DNA of 64,000 nt from CAZWCX01 sp964632945 (GCA_964632945.1 CAZWCX010000028.1:1-64000), one strand, 5' to 3'; shown: positions 43,326 through 53,094, numbered from the stretch's first letter. Notes: generated from the letters alone by a model not told the origin. Numbers and translations are program-made.

Positions 43326-45118
43326 GGCCGTTCTCCCCCCGTCGGGCGGGCCAGGATCGCTCCCGGCGGGCAGACATCGATGCAGTTGCCGCAGTCGTTG
43401 CAGCGGAACCGGTCGATGCGCACCTTTCCGGTGGCTGTGTCCTTCACGAGGGCAGGGCAGCCGCAATACTTGAGGCAAATGTCGCAGCCGGTGCACTCCT
43501 CGGGCTCGACCGTGACCCGGCCCTTCGACTCGGGCGGCACGCAGAGGGCGCAGGCCCGTCGGGCGATCACCAGGGCCATGCCGCCGTCGGCGCCGCGGGT
43601 GAACTCATGGGCGCGTCGCAGGAGGGCGATCAGATCGTCGGTGCGGAAGGGGTCGATCGCTTCGACGAAGCGGACGCCGAGGGCGCGGGCGATACCCTCG
43701 ATCGCGGCCCCCGCGACCGCGGGCGTCGGCTGGAAGCCGGTCATCGCCACCGTCCCGTTATCCATCACCAGGACGACGAAGCGCGCGCCCGAGGTGACGG
43801 CGTTGAGCAATCCGGGGATCCCCGAGTGGAAGAAGGTCGAGTCGCCGATGATCGCCACCACCGGGCGGTCCGACCCGTCGCGCCGATGGGCGTGCCAGAA
43901 TCCATTGGCGAGGGTGATCGACGCGCCCATGTCGAGGCAGGTGTCGAGCGCCCCCTGGTTGACGCCGAGCGTGTAGCAGCCGATGTCGCCGGAGTAGATC
44001 GCGCGCGGCAGGGCGAGGCGCAAGGCGTAGAAGGCCGAGCGATGGCCGCAGCCCGGGCAGAGCGTCGGCGCGGGTCCCGGGGGCAGCGACGGCGCGTCGA
44101 GTGCGGGCGACGACCTTCCGTCCCGCACGATCGAAGCGATCGTCTCCGGGGTGAGTTCGCCGTGCGCCGGGACGTGGCCGGTGAGCCGCCCGAGCACCTT
44201 GCGGCGATCGGGGATCTGCATCTCGATGGCGTAGTCCGGTTCTTCGAGGACGAGCACCCGTTCGTGCCTCTCGACGAAACGCATCACCCGCCCGAGCGGA
44301 AGCGGGAAGGGGGTGCCGATCTTCAACAGGGGGAGGGATCGCCCTTCGTCGCGCAGGAGATCGCGCACCACGGCCCAGGCCATCCCGCCGGCGATGATTC
44401 CGAGGGGGCCGATACCGGCGTCCTCGCGAACGAACGGCGACTCCTCGAACTCGCGTCGAATGGCCTCGAGCTTGGCGTTCAGCTCCTTGTGCAACTGGAG
44501 ACGGAATCGCGGGGTGGCGGCCCAGCGGGACGGGTCCTTGACGAACTTTGCCGGGCGCGTTTCGGGATTCAGCGGTCGGATCGGCACCGGTTGGCGTGCG
44601 TGGCATACTGCGGTGGTGGGTCGGAGGAGCACCGGAACGCGGTGGCGTTCGGACAGGTCGAAGGCCGCGGCGACCATGTCCCGCGCCTCGCGCGGGGACG
44701 AGGGATCGAGGACCGGCACCTTGGCGAAGAGGGTGAACAGCCGCGAGTCCTGCTCGGTCTGAGAGGATTGCGGTCCCGGATCGTCGCACGAGACCACGAC
44801 GAACCCGCCGACGACGCCGGTGTAGGCCGCGGACAGCAGAGAATCGCTGGCGACGTTGAGTCCGACCTGTTTCATGGCGACGGCGGAGCGTTTGCCGCAC
44901 AGGGAGGCGGCGAGCGCCACGTCGAAGGCCACCTTCTCGTTGATCGACCACTCGGTCGTGATCGAGACCCCCGCGTCCCGGGCCTGGGCGATCGTCTCTT
45001 CGAGGATTTCGGTACTCGGAGTGCCCGGGTAGGCGGTGGCGATTTCGCAGCCGGACTCCAGCAGGCCGCGCGCGATCGCTCCGTTGCCGAGGAGGAGCGG
45101 GGAGTTCGTGGTCAGCAT
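43322..45118 (-). CDS. iorA: Indolepyruvate ferredoxin oxidoreductase, alpha subunit
   Basis: 598 aa. Pyrimidine-binding domain AYPGTPSTEILE near residue 30; thiamine diphosphate site GDSTFFHSGIPGLLNAV with the following DNGTVAMTGFQ; CPGCGHRSAFYAL between them. The C-terminus carries two 4Fe-4S motifs, CTGCDICLKYC and CNDCGNCIDVCP. The Mg-TPP GDS...N signature is intact. It needs a CoA-linked ferredoxin route, consistent with an anaerobic or microaerobic lifestyle. Confidence 0.93.
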   Translation of the reverse strand: MLTTNSPLLLGNGAIARGLLESGCEIATAYPGTPSTEILEETIAQARDAGVSITTEWSINEKVAFDVALAASLCGKRSAVAMKQVGLNVASDSLLSAAYTGVVGGFVVVSCDDPGPQSSQTEQDSRLFTLFAKVPVLDPSSPREARDMVAAAFDLSERHRVPVLLRPTTAVCHARQPVPIRPLNPETRPAKFVKDPSRWAATPRFRLQLHKELNAKLEAIRREFEESPFVREDAGIGPLGIIAGGMAWAVVRDLLRDEGRSLPLLKIGTPFPLPLGRVMRFVERHERVLVLEEPDYAIEMQIPDRRKVLGRLTGHVPAHGELTPETIASIVRDGRSSPALDAPSLPPGPAPTLCPGCGHRSAFYALRLALPRAIYSGDIGCYTLGVNQGALDTCLDMGASITLANGFWHAHRRDGSDRPVVAIIGDSTFFHSGIPGLLNAVTSGARFVVLVMDNGTVAMTGFQPTPAVAGAAIEGIARALGVRFVEAIDPFRTDDLIALLRRAHEFTRGADGGMALVIARRACALCVPPESKGRVTVEPEECTGCDICLKYCGCPALVKDTATGKVRIDRFRCNDCGNCIDVCPPGAILARPTGGERP

Positions 45119-45230
45119 GGCCGGACCTCCGGGCACGGGAGGGCCGTCGCGCGGGCGCGTCGCCTGCGCGGGGCGTGCAGGCGCATGGAACGGGGATGGA
45201 ACGAACCGGCGGGGGCCGGCGCGGACGGGT

Positions 45231-45737
45231 TCACGGCCGTGCAACCTCGAATCGACAGCGGGGGGCGCCGCAGGCCGCGCATTCGGTCTCGCGGGACGCC
45301 AGTCCGGGAGCCAGTACCCCTGCAGCGACACCCGCCAGGACGCCCCGGATGAAGTGGCAGACCGGCGCGTCCGACCGTCCGTACGCCTCCGCGAACGGGG
45401 AGGAGCGGACCTCCACGACCATGCGGCTCTGGGCACGGTCGAACTCGACCAGGTCGAAACGGCCCCAGCCGATCTGACCGCCCATGCGGCACAGGAAGCG
45501 CGCGGTCTCCTCGTCCGAGTGGCCGAAGGCGTCCTGGTACCGGCGCGCGGATGCCGATCCGCCGGCGAATCCGCCGGCATGCAGGAACTCGGCCGCGGGT
45601 TCCCCCAACGCGCCCTCCACCCCCTTCTGGAAGGCGGCGAGCGTCTCGGGACGGATCAGGAGATAACGCACGCCCTGGAACGCGAGTCTTCCCTCGTCGG
45701 CATCCCAGGAGAGAGTTTCGAGCACCCGATTCTCCAC
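45231..45737 (-). CDS. V4R (4-vinyl reductase) domain protein
   Basis: 168 aa. V4R is a small-molecule-binding domain found alone or as the sensor part of regulators. Hallmarks: YLLIRPETLAAFQKGVE, VCHFIRGVLAGVAAGVL and the zinc-like C-terminal ECAACGAPRCRFEV. No DNA-binding or signalling domain is attached. Placed between hydantoinase B and iorA, it may bind a pathway intermediate or act as a sensor with a partner. Confidence 0.88.
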   Translation of the reverse strand: MENRVLETLSWDADEGRLAFQGVRYLLIRPETLAAFQKGVEGALGEPAAEFLHAGGFAGGSASARRYQDAFGHSDEETARFLCRMGGQIGWGRFDLVEFDRAQSRMVVEVRSSPFAEAYGRSDAPVCHFIRGVLAGVAAGVLAPGLASRETECAACGAPRCRFEVARP

Positions 45738-45815
45738 GTCACCCTGTCTCCCAAGCGGGATGTCGATGGCTCCCCGGTTGCGGCTTTCGCGCGGCGGTCC
45801 CGGACTCCGCCGCGT

Positions 45816-47549
45816 CTATGTCTGCGACCGTCGCGCGCGCTCGGCGCGAGTTGCGGTCTCGTCCACCCTGCCGGCGGCGTCAAGCACCACTCCGTAGTCG
45901 CGCAGGGCCGCAGCGGCCGCCACCTTCCCGTCCAAGACGTCGGCGGCGACGAGGGCGGGATCGCGCTGCAGCGGGTCCCCATAGCCGCCGGCCCCCGGCA
46001 TGCGCAGGCTCACAACGTCGTCGCGACGCAGCTGGTCGAGTCCCTTCGACTTCAACGGCTTTTCCCCGGGCGTGCCCGGATTGAGCACGAAGCGCCCCCG
46101 GCCCCCCTCCTTGCCGCCGAAGAGGCCGAACGGACCGAATCGCTGCCGGTCCCCGTAGCGCGCGAACGAGGCTTCGTCGACCAGCACGCGGATGTCGCGG
46201 CGCACGCCGAGTGCGCCGCGAAAGCGCCCCGCGCCGCCGCTATCCGGCACCAGTTCGTAGCGCTCGATCCGCACCGGGTATTCGAGTTCCACCGCTTCGA
46301 CCGGGGTATTCTTGAACCGGGCGAGATGCGAGTCCTGGCCGTCGCGACCGTCCTTGTCCGGGCGCGCCCCCGCGCCGCCGCCCTGGATGTCGATGAAGAC
46401 GAAGCGCCGGCCCGTACCCGGATGGATCCCGCTGATGCCGCAGTTGGTGATCTGCCCGTGGCTGCCCGCCATGACCCTCGCCGGCACGGCGGCGGACAGG
46501 GCCTTGAGCATGGCCTCGGTGATCTTCTGCGAGGTATTCGTGCGCGCGCCCACCGCCCCGGGCGGCAGCGGATTGACGATCAAGCCCGGCCGGGCGTCGA
46601 CGGTGAAGGGGCGGTAGCAACCCGAGTTCGGCGGCACGTGCGGGTCGACGACCGCAATCAGGGCGTAGTAGACCGCCGCATGCACCGTGGCGAGGGGACA
46701 ATTGATGTTGCCGCGGACCTGGCGCGCGGTGCCCTCGAAATCGATCGTTGCGCGGTCGCCGCGCTTGTGGATGTTGACCACGAGTCGGATCGGGTCTTCG
46801 GTCACGCCGTCGTCGTCAATCCAGTCTTCCCCGGTGTAATCGCCGTCCGGCAGCGCCTTGAGTCCCTCCCGGATGCGCTTTTCGGAAGTGTCCAGCAGCA
46901 GCGCGAGACAGCCGTCGACGGTTTCGCGTCCGTGCTTGGCGAAGATCCCGGCCGCCCGGCGAGCGCCGACGAAATTGGCCGAGGCCTGGGCGCGGATGTC
47001 GCCGAGAGTCTTATCGGGCACGCGGATGTTGTTGGCCAGGATGCCGAACAGTTCGGGATCCTCCTCGCCCTTTTTCCACAGCTTGACGAACGGGAGACGC
47101 AGTCCCTCGAGGTAGATCTCGGTCAGGCCGCCCGCCGTTCCCCCGGGGGCGGCGCCGCCGAGGTCGGTGTGGTGGGCGATGGAGCCGACAAATCCCACAA
47201 GCTCGCCGTCGTGGAACACGGGGGAGAAGGCGACCAGGTCCATCACGTGCTGGCCGCCCCGATAGGGGTCGTTGAAGACGATGACGTCCCCCTCGTGGAT
47301 CGGTTCGTTTCGAAATCGCTCGACCAGCGAGCGCATGGGAATCTCGAACCCGGTGAGGAGCATCGGGGCGTGGTGGGCCTGCGCCACCGTGTTGCCGTGG
47401 CGGTCGAAGACCGCACAGGTCATGTCCTCGATTTCCTTGATGACCGTCGATCGGGCGGTGCGCACGAGGGTGCGCCCCATCTCGTCGGCGACCTGCTCCA
47501 TCGCGTATCGGAGCACCTGCATGGTGATCGGATCGACCTGGGCGGGCAT
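45816..47549 (-). CDS. hyuB: Hydantoinase B/oxoprolinase family subunit
   Basis: 577 aa. N-methylhydantoinase B family: DPITMQVLRYAMEQVADEMG at the start, VFNDPYRGGQHVMDLVAFSPVF, HHTDLGGAAPGG, and NINCPLATVHAAVYYAL. With the A subunit it forms ATP-dependent enzymes that open hydantoin/lactam rings or carboxylate ketones. It starts 13 bp after hyuA. The substrate is unknown. Confidence 0.93.
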   Translation of the reverse strand: MPAQVDPITMQVLRYAMEQVADEMGRTLVRTARSTVIKEIEDMTCAVFDRHGNTVAQAHHAPMLLTGFEIPMRSLVERFRNEPIHEGDVIVFNDPYRGGQHVMDLVAFSPVFHDGELVGFVGSIAHHTDLGGAAPGGTAGGLTEIYLEGLRLPFVKLWKKGEEDPELFGILANNIRVPDKTLGDIRAQASANFVGARRAAGIFAKHGRETVDGCLALLLDTSEKRIREGLKALPDGDYTGEDWIDDDGVTEDPIRLVVNIHKRGDRATIDFEGTARQVRGNINCPLATVHAAVYYALIAVVDPHVPPNSGCYRPFTVDARPGLIVNPLPPGAVGARTNTSQKITEAMLKALSAAVPARVMAGSHGQITNCGISGIHPGTGRRFVFIDIQGGGAGARPDKDGRDGQDSHLARFKNTPVEAVELEYPVRIERYELVPDSGGAGRFRGALGVRRDIRVLVDEASFARYGDRQRFGPFGLFGGKEGGRGRFVLNPGTPGEKPLKSKGLDQLRRDDVVSLRMPGAGGYGDPLQRDPALVAADVLDGKVAAAAALRDYGVVLDAAGRVDETATRAERARRSQT

Positions 47550-47562
47550 CGGGCTCCTCCGG

Positions 47563-49617
47563 CTACTCGAGGGTGATGATCAGGTTGCCGTACTCGTCCA
47601 CTTCCGCACGGGCACGCGGAGTGATCACGGTGGATGAGGCCGGCTCCTCGACGATGGACGGACCCGCGAAGGCGTGTCCGGGCGCCAGTCGGGCGCGATC
47701 GAAGACCGGGCAGGGGACGGTGCCGGCACCGGCGAACCACACCGGCCGAGTCGCCTTTCGCGCGACGTCCGGGTCGGGGGCGCCGCGGGGTCGCCGTGGG
47801 AGGGCGAGCGGGCGCGTTCGGCCGACCGCGACCATCCGCACGTTGATGAACTCGACGAGTTCATCCACCGCGGAGAACTCGTAGATCTGCCGGTGGAGCT
47901 CGTGGAAACGCGCGATCGTTGCGGCCACGTCAGCGGCCGTGAGCGGCCGGCGTTCCGTCACCGGCACGGGGATTTCGTAGCTCTGCCCCTGGTAGCGCAT
48001 GTCCGCGGACCCGTGAAGCTCCAGCCTGTCGGGCGGTTCGCGTTCCGCGGCCAACCGCGCGCGTCCTTGCGCTTCGAGCTCGTCGAGCGCCTCGCTGAGA
48101 ATCCCGGGCGTGACGTCGCGCTCCGAGAGCGCCAGTGTGCGAACGAAGTCGTGCCGCGTATCCGATGCGACCGCGCCCAATGCGGAGAGGGTCGACGGGA
48201 AGGTGGGCACGATCACCCGCTTCATCCCCAGTTGGTCCGCGATTTCCACCGCGTGCAACGGTCCGGCGCCGCCGAACGCGAGCATGGCGAACTCGCGCAC
48301 GTCGTTTCCGCGCTCGATGACGCGGACGCTGATCCCCTTGACCATGTTGGCGGTGACGATACGCAGGATCCCCCAGGCGGCATCCTCGACCGGAATCTTC
48401 AACGGCCGGGCCACGCGTTGTTCGATCGCGCGGACGGCGCGCCCGGGATCCAGGCGGATCTCCCCGCCGAGGAAGTAGTCGGGGTTGATTCGTCCCAGCA
48501 CGACGTTGGCGTCGGTGACCGTCGGGTGTTCGCCGCCGCGGCCGTAGCAGGCCGGACCGGGCTCCGCGCCGGCGCTCTGCGGGCCGACGTTGAGGGCGCC
48601 GCCGGGATCGATCCAGGCAATGCTGCCCCCGCCCGCGCCGATCCCATCGACATCCACCATCGGGATCTTGACCGGGTATCCCTCGAGCATCCCGTCCGAG
48701 CAGACCCGGGGTCGCCCGTGTTCGACCAGACCGATGTCGAAGCTCGTTCCTCCCATGTCCACGCCGATCACGTGGAGGTGGCCCGCCAGGCGGCCCATCA
48801 TCGAGTTGGCCACCGCACCGCCCGCGGGCCCCGAATTCACGATGCGGATCGCGTGGGTGCGAGCGACATCGAGGGGCATCATTCCGCCGCTCGCCTGCAT
48901 CAGACGCAGGTCCACGCCGTCGTACGCCTCGCGCAGTCGCGCGGACAGGCTGTCGAGGTACCGCTGCACGATCGGTTGCAGGTACGCGTTGAGCACGGTT
49001 GTGGAGGAGCGCTCGAACTCCCGGAATTCCGGGGCGATCTCCGACGAGATCGAGACGAAGGCGTCCGGGTAGATCTCGCGGCAGAGTTCCCGGGTGCGGC
49101 GTTCGTGCGCCGGATTGAGAAACGAGAAGAGGTAGCAAACGGCGATCGCCTCCACTCCCTCGTCGCGGAGGAAGCGGGCGGCGGAGCGCACCCCGTCTTC
49201 GTCGAGCGGCGTCACCACGCTGCCGTCCGCGCCGATCCGCTCGCGGACCTCGAGACGCAGGCGGCGGCGGACCAGGGGCTGCGGCAGATCGACCGACATG
49301 TCGTAGAGGCCGCCGTCCGGGCGTTCGATTCGGCCGATGTCGAGGACGTCACGGAACCCGTCGGTGGTGATGAGTCCGACGCGGGCGCCCTTCCGCTCGA
49401 TCAGGGCGTTGGTCCCGATGGTGGTGCCGTGCACGATGGTGGTGAGGGCGTCCGCCGGCGCCTGCGCGGCGGCCAACACTTTCCGGATCCCGGACATCAC
49501 CGCCTGCGCGGGGTCCCTCGGAGTCGAGAAAGTCTTCGCCCAGTGGATTCGCCCCCCGGCCTCATCGACCAGCACCAGGTCCGTGAACGTCCCGCCGACG
49601 TCGATCCCGAGACGCAT
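47563..49617 (-). CDS. hyuA: Hydantoinase A/oxoprolinase family subunit
   Basis: 684 aa from ATG 49617. ASKHA-type ATPase fold: GIDVGGTFTDLVLVD phosphate loop, IVHGTTIGTNALIERKG, GVDMGGTSFDIGLV second phosphate loop, and FGGAGPLHAVEIADQLG. The C-terminal acetone carboxylase-like domain is present. The gene order A-B is typical. It may work on a ring intermediate produced by the molybdenum hydroxylase of this locus. Confidence 0.93.
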   Translation of the reverse strand: MRLGIDVGGTFTDLVLVDEAGGRIHWAKTFSTPRDPAQAVMSGIRKVLAAAQAPADALTTIVHGTTIGTNALIERKGARVGLITTDGFRDVLDIGRIERPDGGLYDMSVDLPQPLVRRRLRLEVRERIGADGSVVTPLDEDGVRSAARFLRDEGVEAIAVCYLFSFLNPAHERRTRELCREIYPDAFVSISSEIAPEFREFERSSTTVLNAYLQPIVQRYLDSLSARLREAYDGVDLRLMQASGGMMPLDVARTHAIRIVNSGPAGGAVANSMMGRLAGHLHVIGVDMGGTSFDIGLVEHGRPRVCSDGMLEGYPVKIPMVDVDGIGAGGGSIAWIDPGGALNVGPQSAGAEPGPACYGRGGEHPTVTDANVVLGRINPDYFLGGEIRLDPGRAVRAIEQRVARPLKIPVEDAAWGILRIVTANMVKGISVRVIERGNDVREFAMLAFGGAGPLHAVEIADQLGMKRVIVPTFPSTLSALGAVASDTRHDFVRTLALSERDVTPGILSEALDELEAQGRARLAAEREPPDRLELHGSADMRYQGQSYEIPVPVTERRPLTAADVAATIARFHELHRQIYEFSAVDELVEFINVRMVAVGRTRPLALPRRPRGAPDPDVARKATRPVWFAGAGTVPCPVFDRARLAPGHAFAGPSIVEEPASSTVITPRARAEVDEYGNLIITLE

Positions 49618-49736
49618 GGGATGGACTCCCTTCTGGGAAACGGAACCGACCCCGGACGGCCACGCGAGCTCTCGCGCCGGCCGAGCGCGCCAGGAGGATC
49701 CGTTCCGCCGCGGCGAAAAGGTCCCCCTCGCACGGT

Positions 49737-51350
49737 TCAGAGGCGAATCGGTTCCCGGTACTCCCCGAGGACCTGTTTCATCACCGCCACGATCTCGCCG
49801 AGCGAGGCATAGGCCCGCACGGCGCGGATCATCGCGGGCATCACGTTGGCCGTTCCCGCGCAGGCCTCGCGCACGCCCGCGAGCGCCGACTCCACCGCGC
49901 CGGCATCCCGCCCCGAGCGCACTTCCGCCAGGCGGCGGCACTGTTCGTCCATCGCCTCCGGCCGGTACGGATGAAGCTCGACCGCCGCCGACCCGCACGA
50001 CTCCAGGCGATGCCGGTTGACGCCGACTTTGACGGTCTCGCCGGTCTGGATCCGACGTTCGAGTTCGTAGGCCTGCCGCGCCACGGCCTGCTGCACGAGT
50101 CCCTCGCGCACGGCGCGGACGATCCCGCCCCATTCGCGGTCCACGCGCACGATCTCCGCGGCGATGCGACGCTCCATCTCCGTGGTGAGACTTTCCACGT
50201 AGTAGGAGCCGGCGAGCGGATCGACCGTGTCGCACAGTCCCGCCTCCTCGGCGAGGATCTGCATGGTCCGCAGCGAGATCAGGGAGGCCCGCTCGCTCGG
50301 AATGGTGTAGGCCTCGTCGTAGCAGCAGAGCGCCATGGTCTGGGTGCCGGAGAGGGCGGAGATCAGGGCGTAGAGGGTCCCGCGGACGATGTTGTTTTCC
50401 GGTTCCTCGATGGTGAGACCGCCGCCGCCGCCGCCCGCGATCATCTTCATTTTCATGGTGTCGTCCCGCCGGGCGCCGAACTCGTCCTTCATCAGGCGAG
50501 CCCACAAGCGGCGGGCCGCGCGGAACTTGGCGACCTGCTCGAACAGGTTGCCGAAGACATCGAAGTTGAAGGAGATCCGCCCGGCGAACTCGTCGACCGC
50601 CAGACCACGGCGCAGCCCTTCGTGAATGTAGGCGCGGGCGATGGCGAAGGCGTAGGCGATTTCCTGCACCGGGTCGGCGCCCGATTCGCGGATGTGGTAG
50701 CCGCAGACGCTGGTGGGATAGTAGAGGGGCATCTCGCGGCTGCAGAATTCGAGGGTGTCGCCGATCAGGCGGATCGAGGGATCGACCGGAAAGATCCACG
50801 CTCCCCGGCCGATGAACTCCTTGAGGATGTCGTTCTGGGTCGTACCGCGCACGCGGGCGCGCGCGAGGCCCTGCTGCTCCGCGACGGCGACGTACATGGC
50901 GAGAAGGACGGGCGTGACCGCGTTGATCGTCAGCGACACACTGACGCGCTCGATCGGGATGCCGGCGAAAGCGACTTCCATGTCCTTGAGGGTGTCGATG
51001 GCCATGCCCACGCGTCCCACCTCGCCGGCCGAGCGCGGGTGATCGGAGTCCAGCCCCATCTGCGTAGGCAGGTCGAAGGCGACGTTGAGGGCATCCTGGC
51101 CGTTTTCGATGAGGAAGCGAAAGCGCCCGTTGGTCTCGGCCGGCGTGCCGAAGCCCGCATACTGCCGCATCGTCCACGGACGGGCCCGGTACATGAGCGG
51201 GTGGATGCCGCGCGTGAAGGGAAAGGCCCCGGGCCGGCCGATGTCGAGCGCAGGGTCGATTCCGGCAAGCGATTCGGGGCCGTAGACGGGCGCGACCTCG
51301 ATCCCGGATTCGAGAACGACCCGTTTTGCGCCGGATTCTCCGGACGACAT
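49737..51350 (-). CDS. Methylmalonyl-CoA mutase family, catalytic large subunit
   Basis: 537 aa from ATG 51350. TIM-barrel part of B12 acyl-CoA mutases: PWTMRQYAGFGTPAETN, VAFDLPTQMGLDSDHPR, MVGNF-like regions replaced by IFPVDPSIRLIGD. The Tyr in RQYAGF and Arg in PSIRLIGD match the residues that bind the free carboxylate in methylmalonyl-CoA mutase (isobutyryl-CoA mutases have Phe and Gln), so a dicarboxylyl-CoA substrate is favoured. The B12 domain is separate (gene at 51456). A promoter candidate lies just upstream. Confidence 0.92.
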   Translation of the reverse strand: MSSGESGAKRVVLESGIEVAPVYGPESLAGIDPALDIGRPGAFPFTRGIHPLMYRARPWTMRQYAGFGTPAETNGRFRFLIENGQDALNVAFDLPTQMGLDSDHPRSAGEVGRVGMAIDTLKDMEVAFAGIPIERVSVSLTINAVTPVLLAMYVAVAEQQGLARARVRGTTQNDILKEFIGRGAWIFPVDPSIRLIGDTLEFCSREMPLYYPTSVCGYHIRESGADPVQEIAYAFAIARAYIHEGLRRGLAVDEFAGRISFNFDVFGNLFEQVAKFRAARRLWARLMKDEFGARRDDTMKMKMIAGGGGGGLTIEEPENNIVRGTLYALISALSGTQTMALCCYDEAYTIPSERASLISLRTMQILAEEAGLCDTVDPLAGSYYVESLTTEMERRIAAEIVRVDREWGGIVRAVREGLVQQAVARQAYELERRIQTGETVKVGVNRHRLESCGSAAVELHPYRPEAMDEQCRRLAEVRSGRDAGAVESALAGVREACAGTANVMPAMIRAVRAYASLGEIVAVMKQVLGEYREPIRL

Positions 51351-51384
51351 TGGCACCGCCTCCGCCCGTGGACACTGCTTAACC

Positions 51385-51413
51385 AGGGTACTTATATGGA
51401 AGGGAGGCGTCAA
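51385..51413 (-). promoter_or_regulatory. Candidate sigma-70 promoter before the mutase gene
   Basis: On the minus strand TTGACG (51408-51413), 17 bases, then TACCCT (51385-51390). The element overlaps TTAACCAG (plus strand 51379-51386), which also occurs before the aminotransferase at 56583-56590 in otherwise very GC-rich DNA and may be an operator. Confidence 0.45.
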
Positions 51414-51455
51414 GGAGGATCGGGGGGACGCCGGGGGCGTGCGCGCGCGGCAGGG

Positions 51456-51872
51456 TCACGTTCGCGGACCCAGCCCCCGCACGGTGCGGCAAATCTCATC
51501 CAGGTCCGATCCGGTGGGGAAGACCGCCGCGGCGCCCAGTTCGAGCAGGCGGGTCCGGTCCACGTGCGGGATGTTCCCGCCGACGACCACGCGGACATTC
51601 GCAAGCCCGGCGGCGCGCAAGCGTTCCACCAGACTGCGGAGAATTTCGAGATGGGCGCCCGAGAGCAGGGATAGCCCCACCACGTCGACGGCTTCCTCGG
51701 CCGCCACCTGGACGATCTCCTCAACCGATTTGTGGAGGCCGGAATAGATCACCTCACATCCGGCGCGCGCCAGGGCGATCGACACGACCTTGGCGCCGCG
51801 GTCGTGACCGTCGAGGCCCGGCTTCGCCACCAGCACGCGGACGGGGGCGGTTGCGGGTTGGGTGGGATTCAT
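51456..51872 (-). CDS. B12-binding small subunit of acyl-CoA mutase
   Basis: 138 aa. The motif KPGLDGHDRGAK contains D-x-H-x-x-G, whose His replaces the lower ligand of cobalamin; SLLSGAH and VVVGGNIP complete the Rossmann cofactor site. It is a stand-alone domain that pairs with the large subunit 105 bp downstream. ATG overlaps the thiolase stop as ATGA. Confidence 0.95.
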   Translation of the reverse strand: MNPTQPATAPVRVLVAKPGLDGHDRGAKVVSIALARAGCEVIYSGLHKSVEEIVQVAAEEAVDVVGLSLLSGAHLEILRSLVERLRAAGLANVRVVVGGNIPHVDRTRLLELGAAAVFPTGSDLDEICRTVRGLGPRT

Positions 51873-53080
51873 GCCGCCTCCTGTACGGACACGACCAGCG
51901 CGGCCGCGGTGTCGCCGGCGGCGCATCCGGACAGGGCGCCGATTCCGCCGCCGCGCAAGATCAGCTCCTCGACCAGTTCGGCGGTCAGGCGCATTCCCAT
52001 CGGCGCCTGCGGGTGTCCCCAGACCAGGGACGAGCCGAAGCGGTTGACCGTTTCCGGCTTCAGCCCGAGCTCGCGGCAGAAGTGGACATCGCCCACGGCA
52101 AAGGGGTTGTGCAGCTTCCAGGCCGCCACGTCCGCCACCGTCACGCCCGCGTCCGCGAGCGCGGCCCGGACCGCCGGCACGGGGGCGCGCGGCATCGTCC
52201 CCTTCTCCGTGCGCGCCTCGGCGTAGGAGAGCATCCGCACCTCGATTCCCGTGGTGCGGCCGAGTTCCCGGGCGCGTTCGCGGGTCGCGACCACGAATCC
52301 GGCATTGCCGTCCGCCGGGCGCGTCTGCGTACCCGGAGTCACCGTCCCCCCCTCCCGGGCCGGACGCAGTCGCTTGAGACCCTCGGCGGTCGTGGCCGGG
52401 ATGCCCTCGTCGCCCGTCACCGTGGCCGAAACGCGGCGCCCGGCGGCATCTTTGACTTCGAGCGGGAGGGTCAGGAATCGTCGCAGGAAGGCTGCATCGC
52501 CCGCCAGGGCGTCCTGGTACTGTGCGTGACGCAAGAGCGTCCGTTCCTCCTGCTCCTCGCGCGACGAACGGATCTCCCGGGCGAGTCGTTCGGCGGTGTC
52601 GATCATCGCCCCCTGCGCCCACGGGTCGAGCATGAAGTTGTCCCACACCCAATCCTCGGCGTCTCCCCTTCCGCCCGGTCCGCCGGGGTTGGGATAGTAG
52701 AGATGCGGACCGTTGCTCGTGCGGTCCAGCGTCACCGCGAGGACGCTTCGTCGCCCGCCCGTCTCCACTTCCATGGCCGCGGCGGCCAGGACCCGCGCGG
52801 AAGTCGCGCACGCCTGGCTGATCGTCGGACCGGTGAGCGCGGGCGCGCCCAGGTGCGCGGCCAGCCACGGTCCCGCGTAGAAGGCGTGCGGCTGCGGGAC
52901 GGTCATGCCGACCACGAGCGCGTCCAGCCCGGACGGATCGATCCGCCGCTCGGCGAGCGCCTTCTTCGCCACGTCCGCCGCGAACGGTACCGCATTGAGG
53001 TGGGCATAGCTGCCCTGCCAGCGGCAGAACGGGGTGGACCACCAGCCGCCCGGGGGCAGGTAGGCCGCGGTGAACTTCAT
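51869..53080 (-). CDS. Thiolase-fold protein (atypical)
   Basis: 403 aa. Thiolase fold: SQACATSARVLAAAA gives the nucleophilic Cys; WKLHNPFAVGDV and GHPQAPMGMRL correspond to the two His regions; SGCAAGDTAAAL is the C-terminal Cys region. The GHP loop lacks the usual GxxG and the last motif is CAAGD instead of CxGxG. So it could be a 3-ketoacyl-CoA thiolase with unusual substrate or a non-classical member (SCP-x/BbsB-like). It is in the CoA-ester part of the locus. Confidence 0.8.
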   Translation of the reverse strand: MKFTAAYLPPGGWWSTPFCRWQGSYAHLNAVPFAADVAKKALAERRIDPSGLDALVVGMTVPQPHAFYAGPWLAAHLGAPALTGPTISQACATSARVLAAAAMEVETGGRRSVLAVTLDRTSNGPHLYYPNPGGPGGRGDAEDWVWDNFMLDPWAQGAMIDTAERLAREIRSSREEQEERTLLRHAQYQDALAGDAAFLRRFLTLPLEVKDAAGRRVSATVTGDEGIPATTAEGLKRLRPAREGGTVTPGTQTRPADGNAGFVVATRERARELGRTTGIEVRMLSYAEARTEKGTMPRAPVPAVRAALADAGVTVADVAAWKLHNPFAVGDVHFCRELGLKPETVNRFGSSLVWGHPQAPMGMRLTAELVEELILRGGGIGALSGCAAGDTAAALVVSVQEAA

Positions 53081-53094
53081 GGGCGCTTCTCCGG

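Noticed and set aside
47563..51375. One very long minus-strand frame covering hyuA and part of the mutase region
   Set aside because: The upstream part is a shadow of the mutase gene; hyuA begins at ATG 49617 with the phosphate loop.
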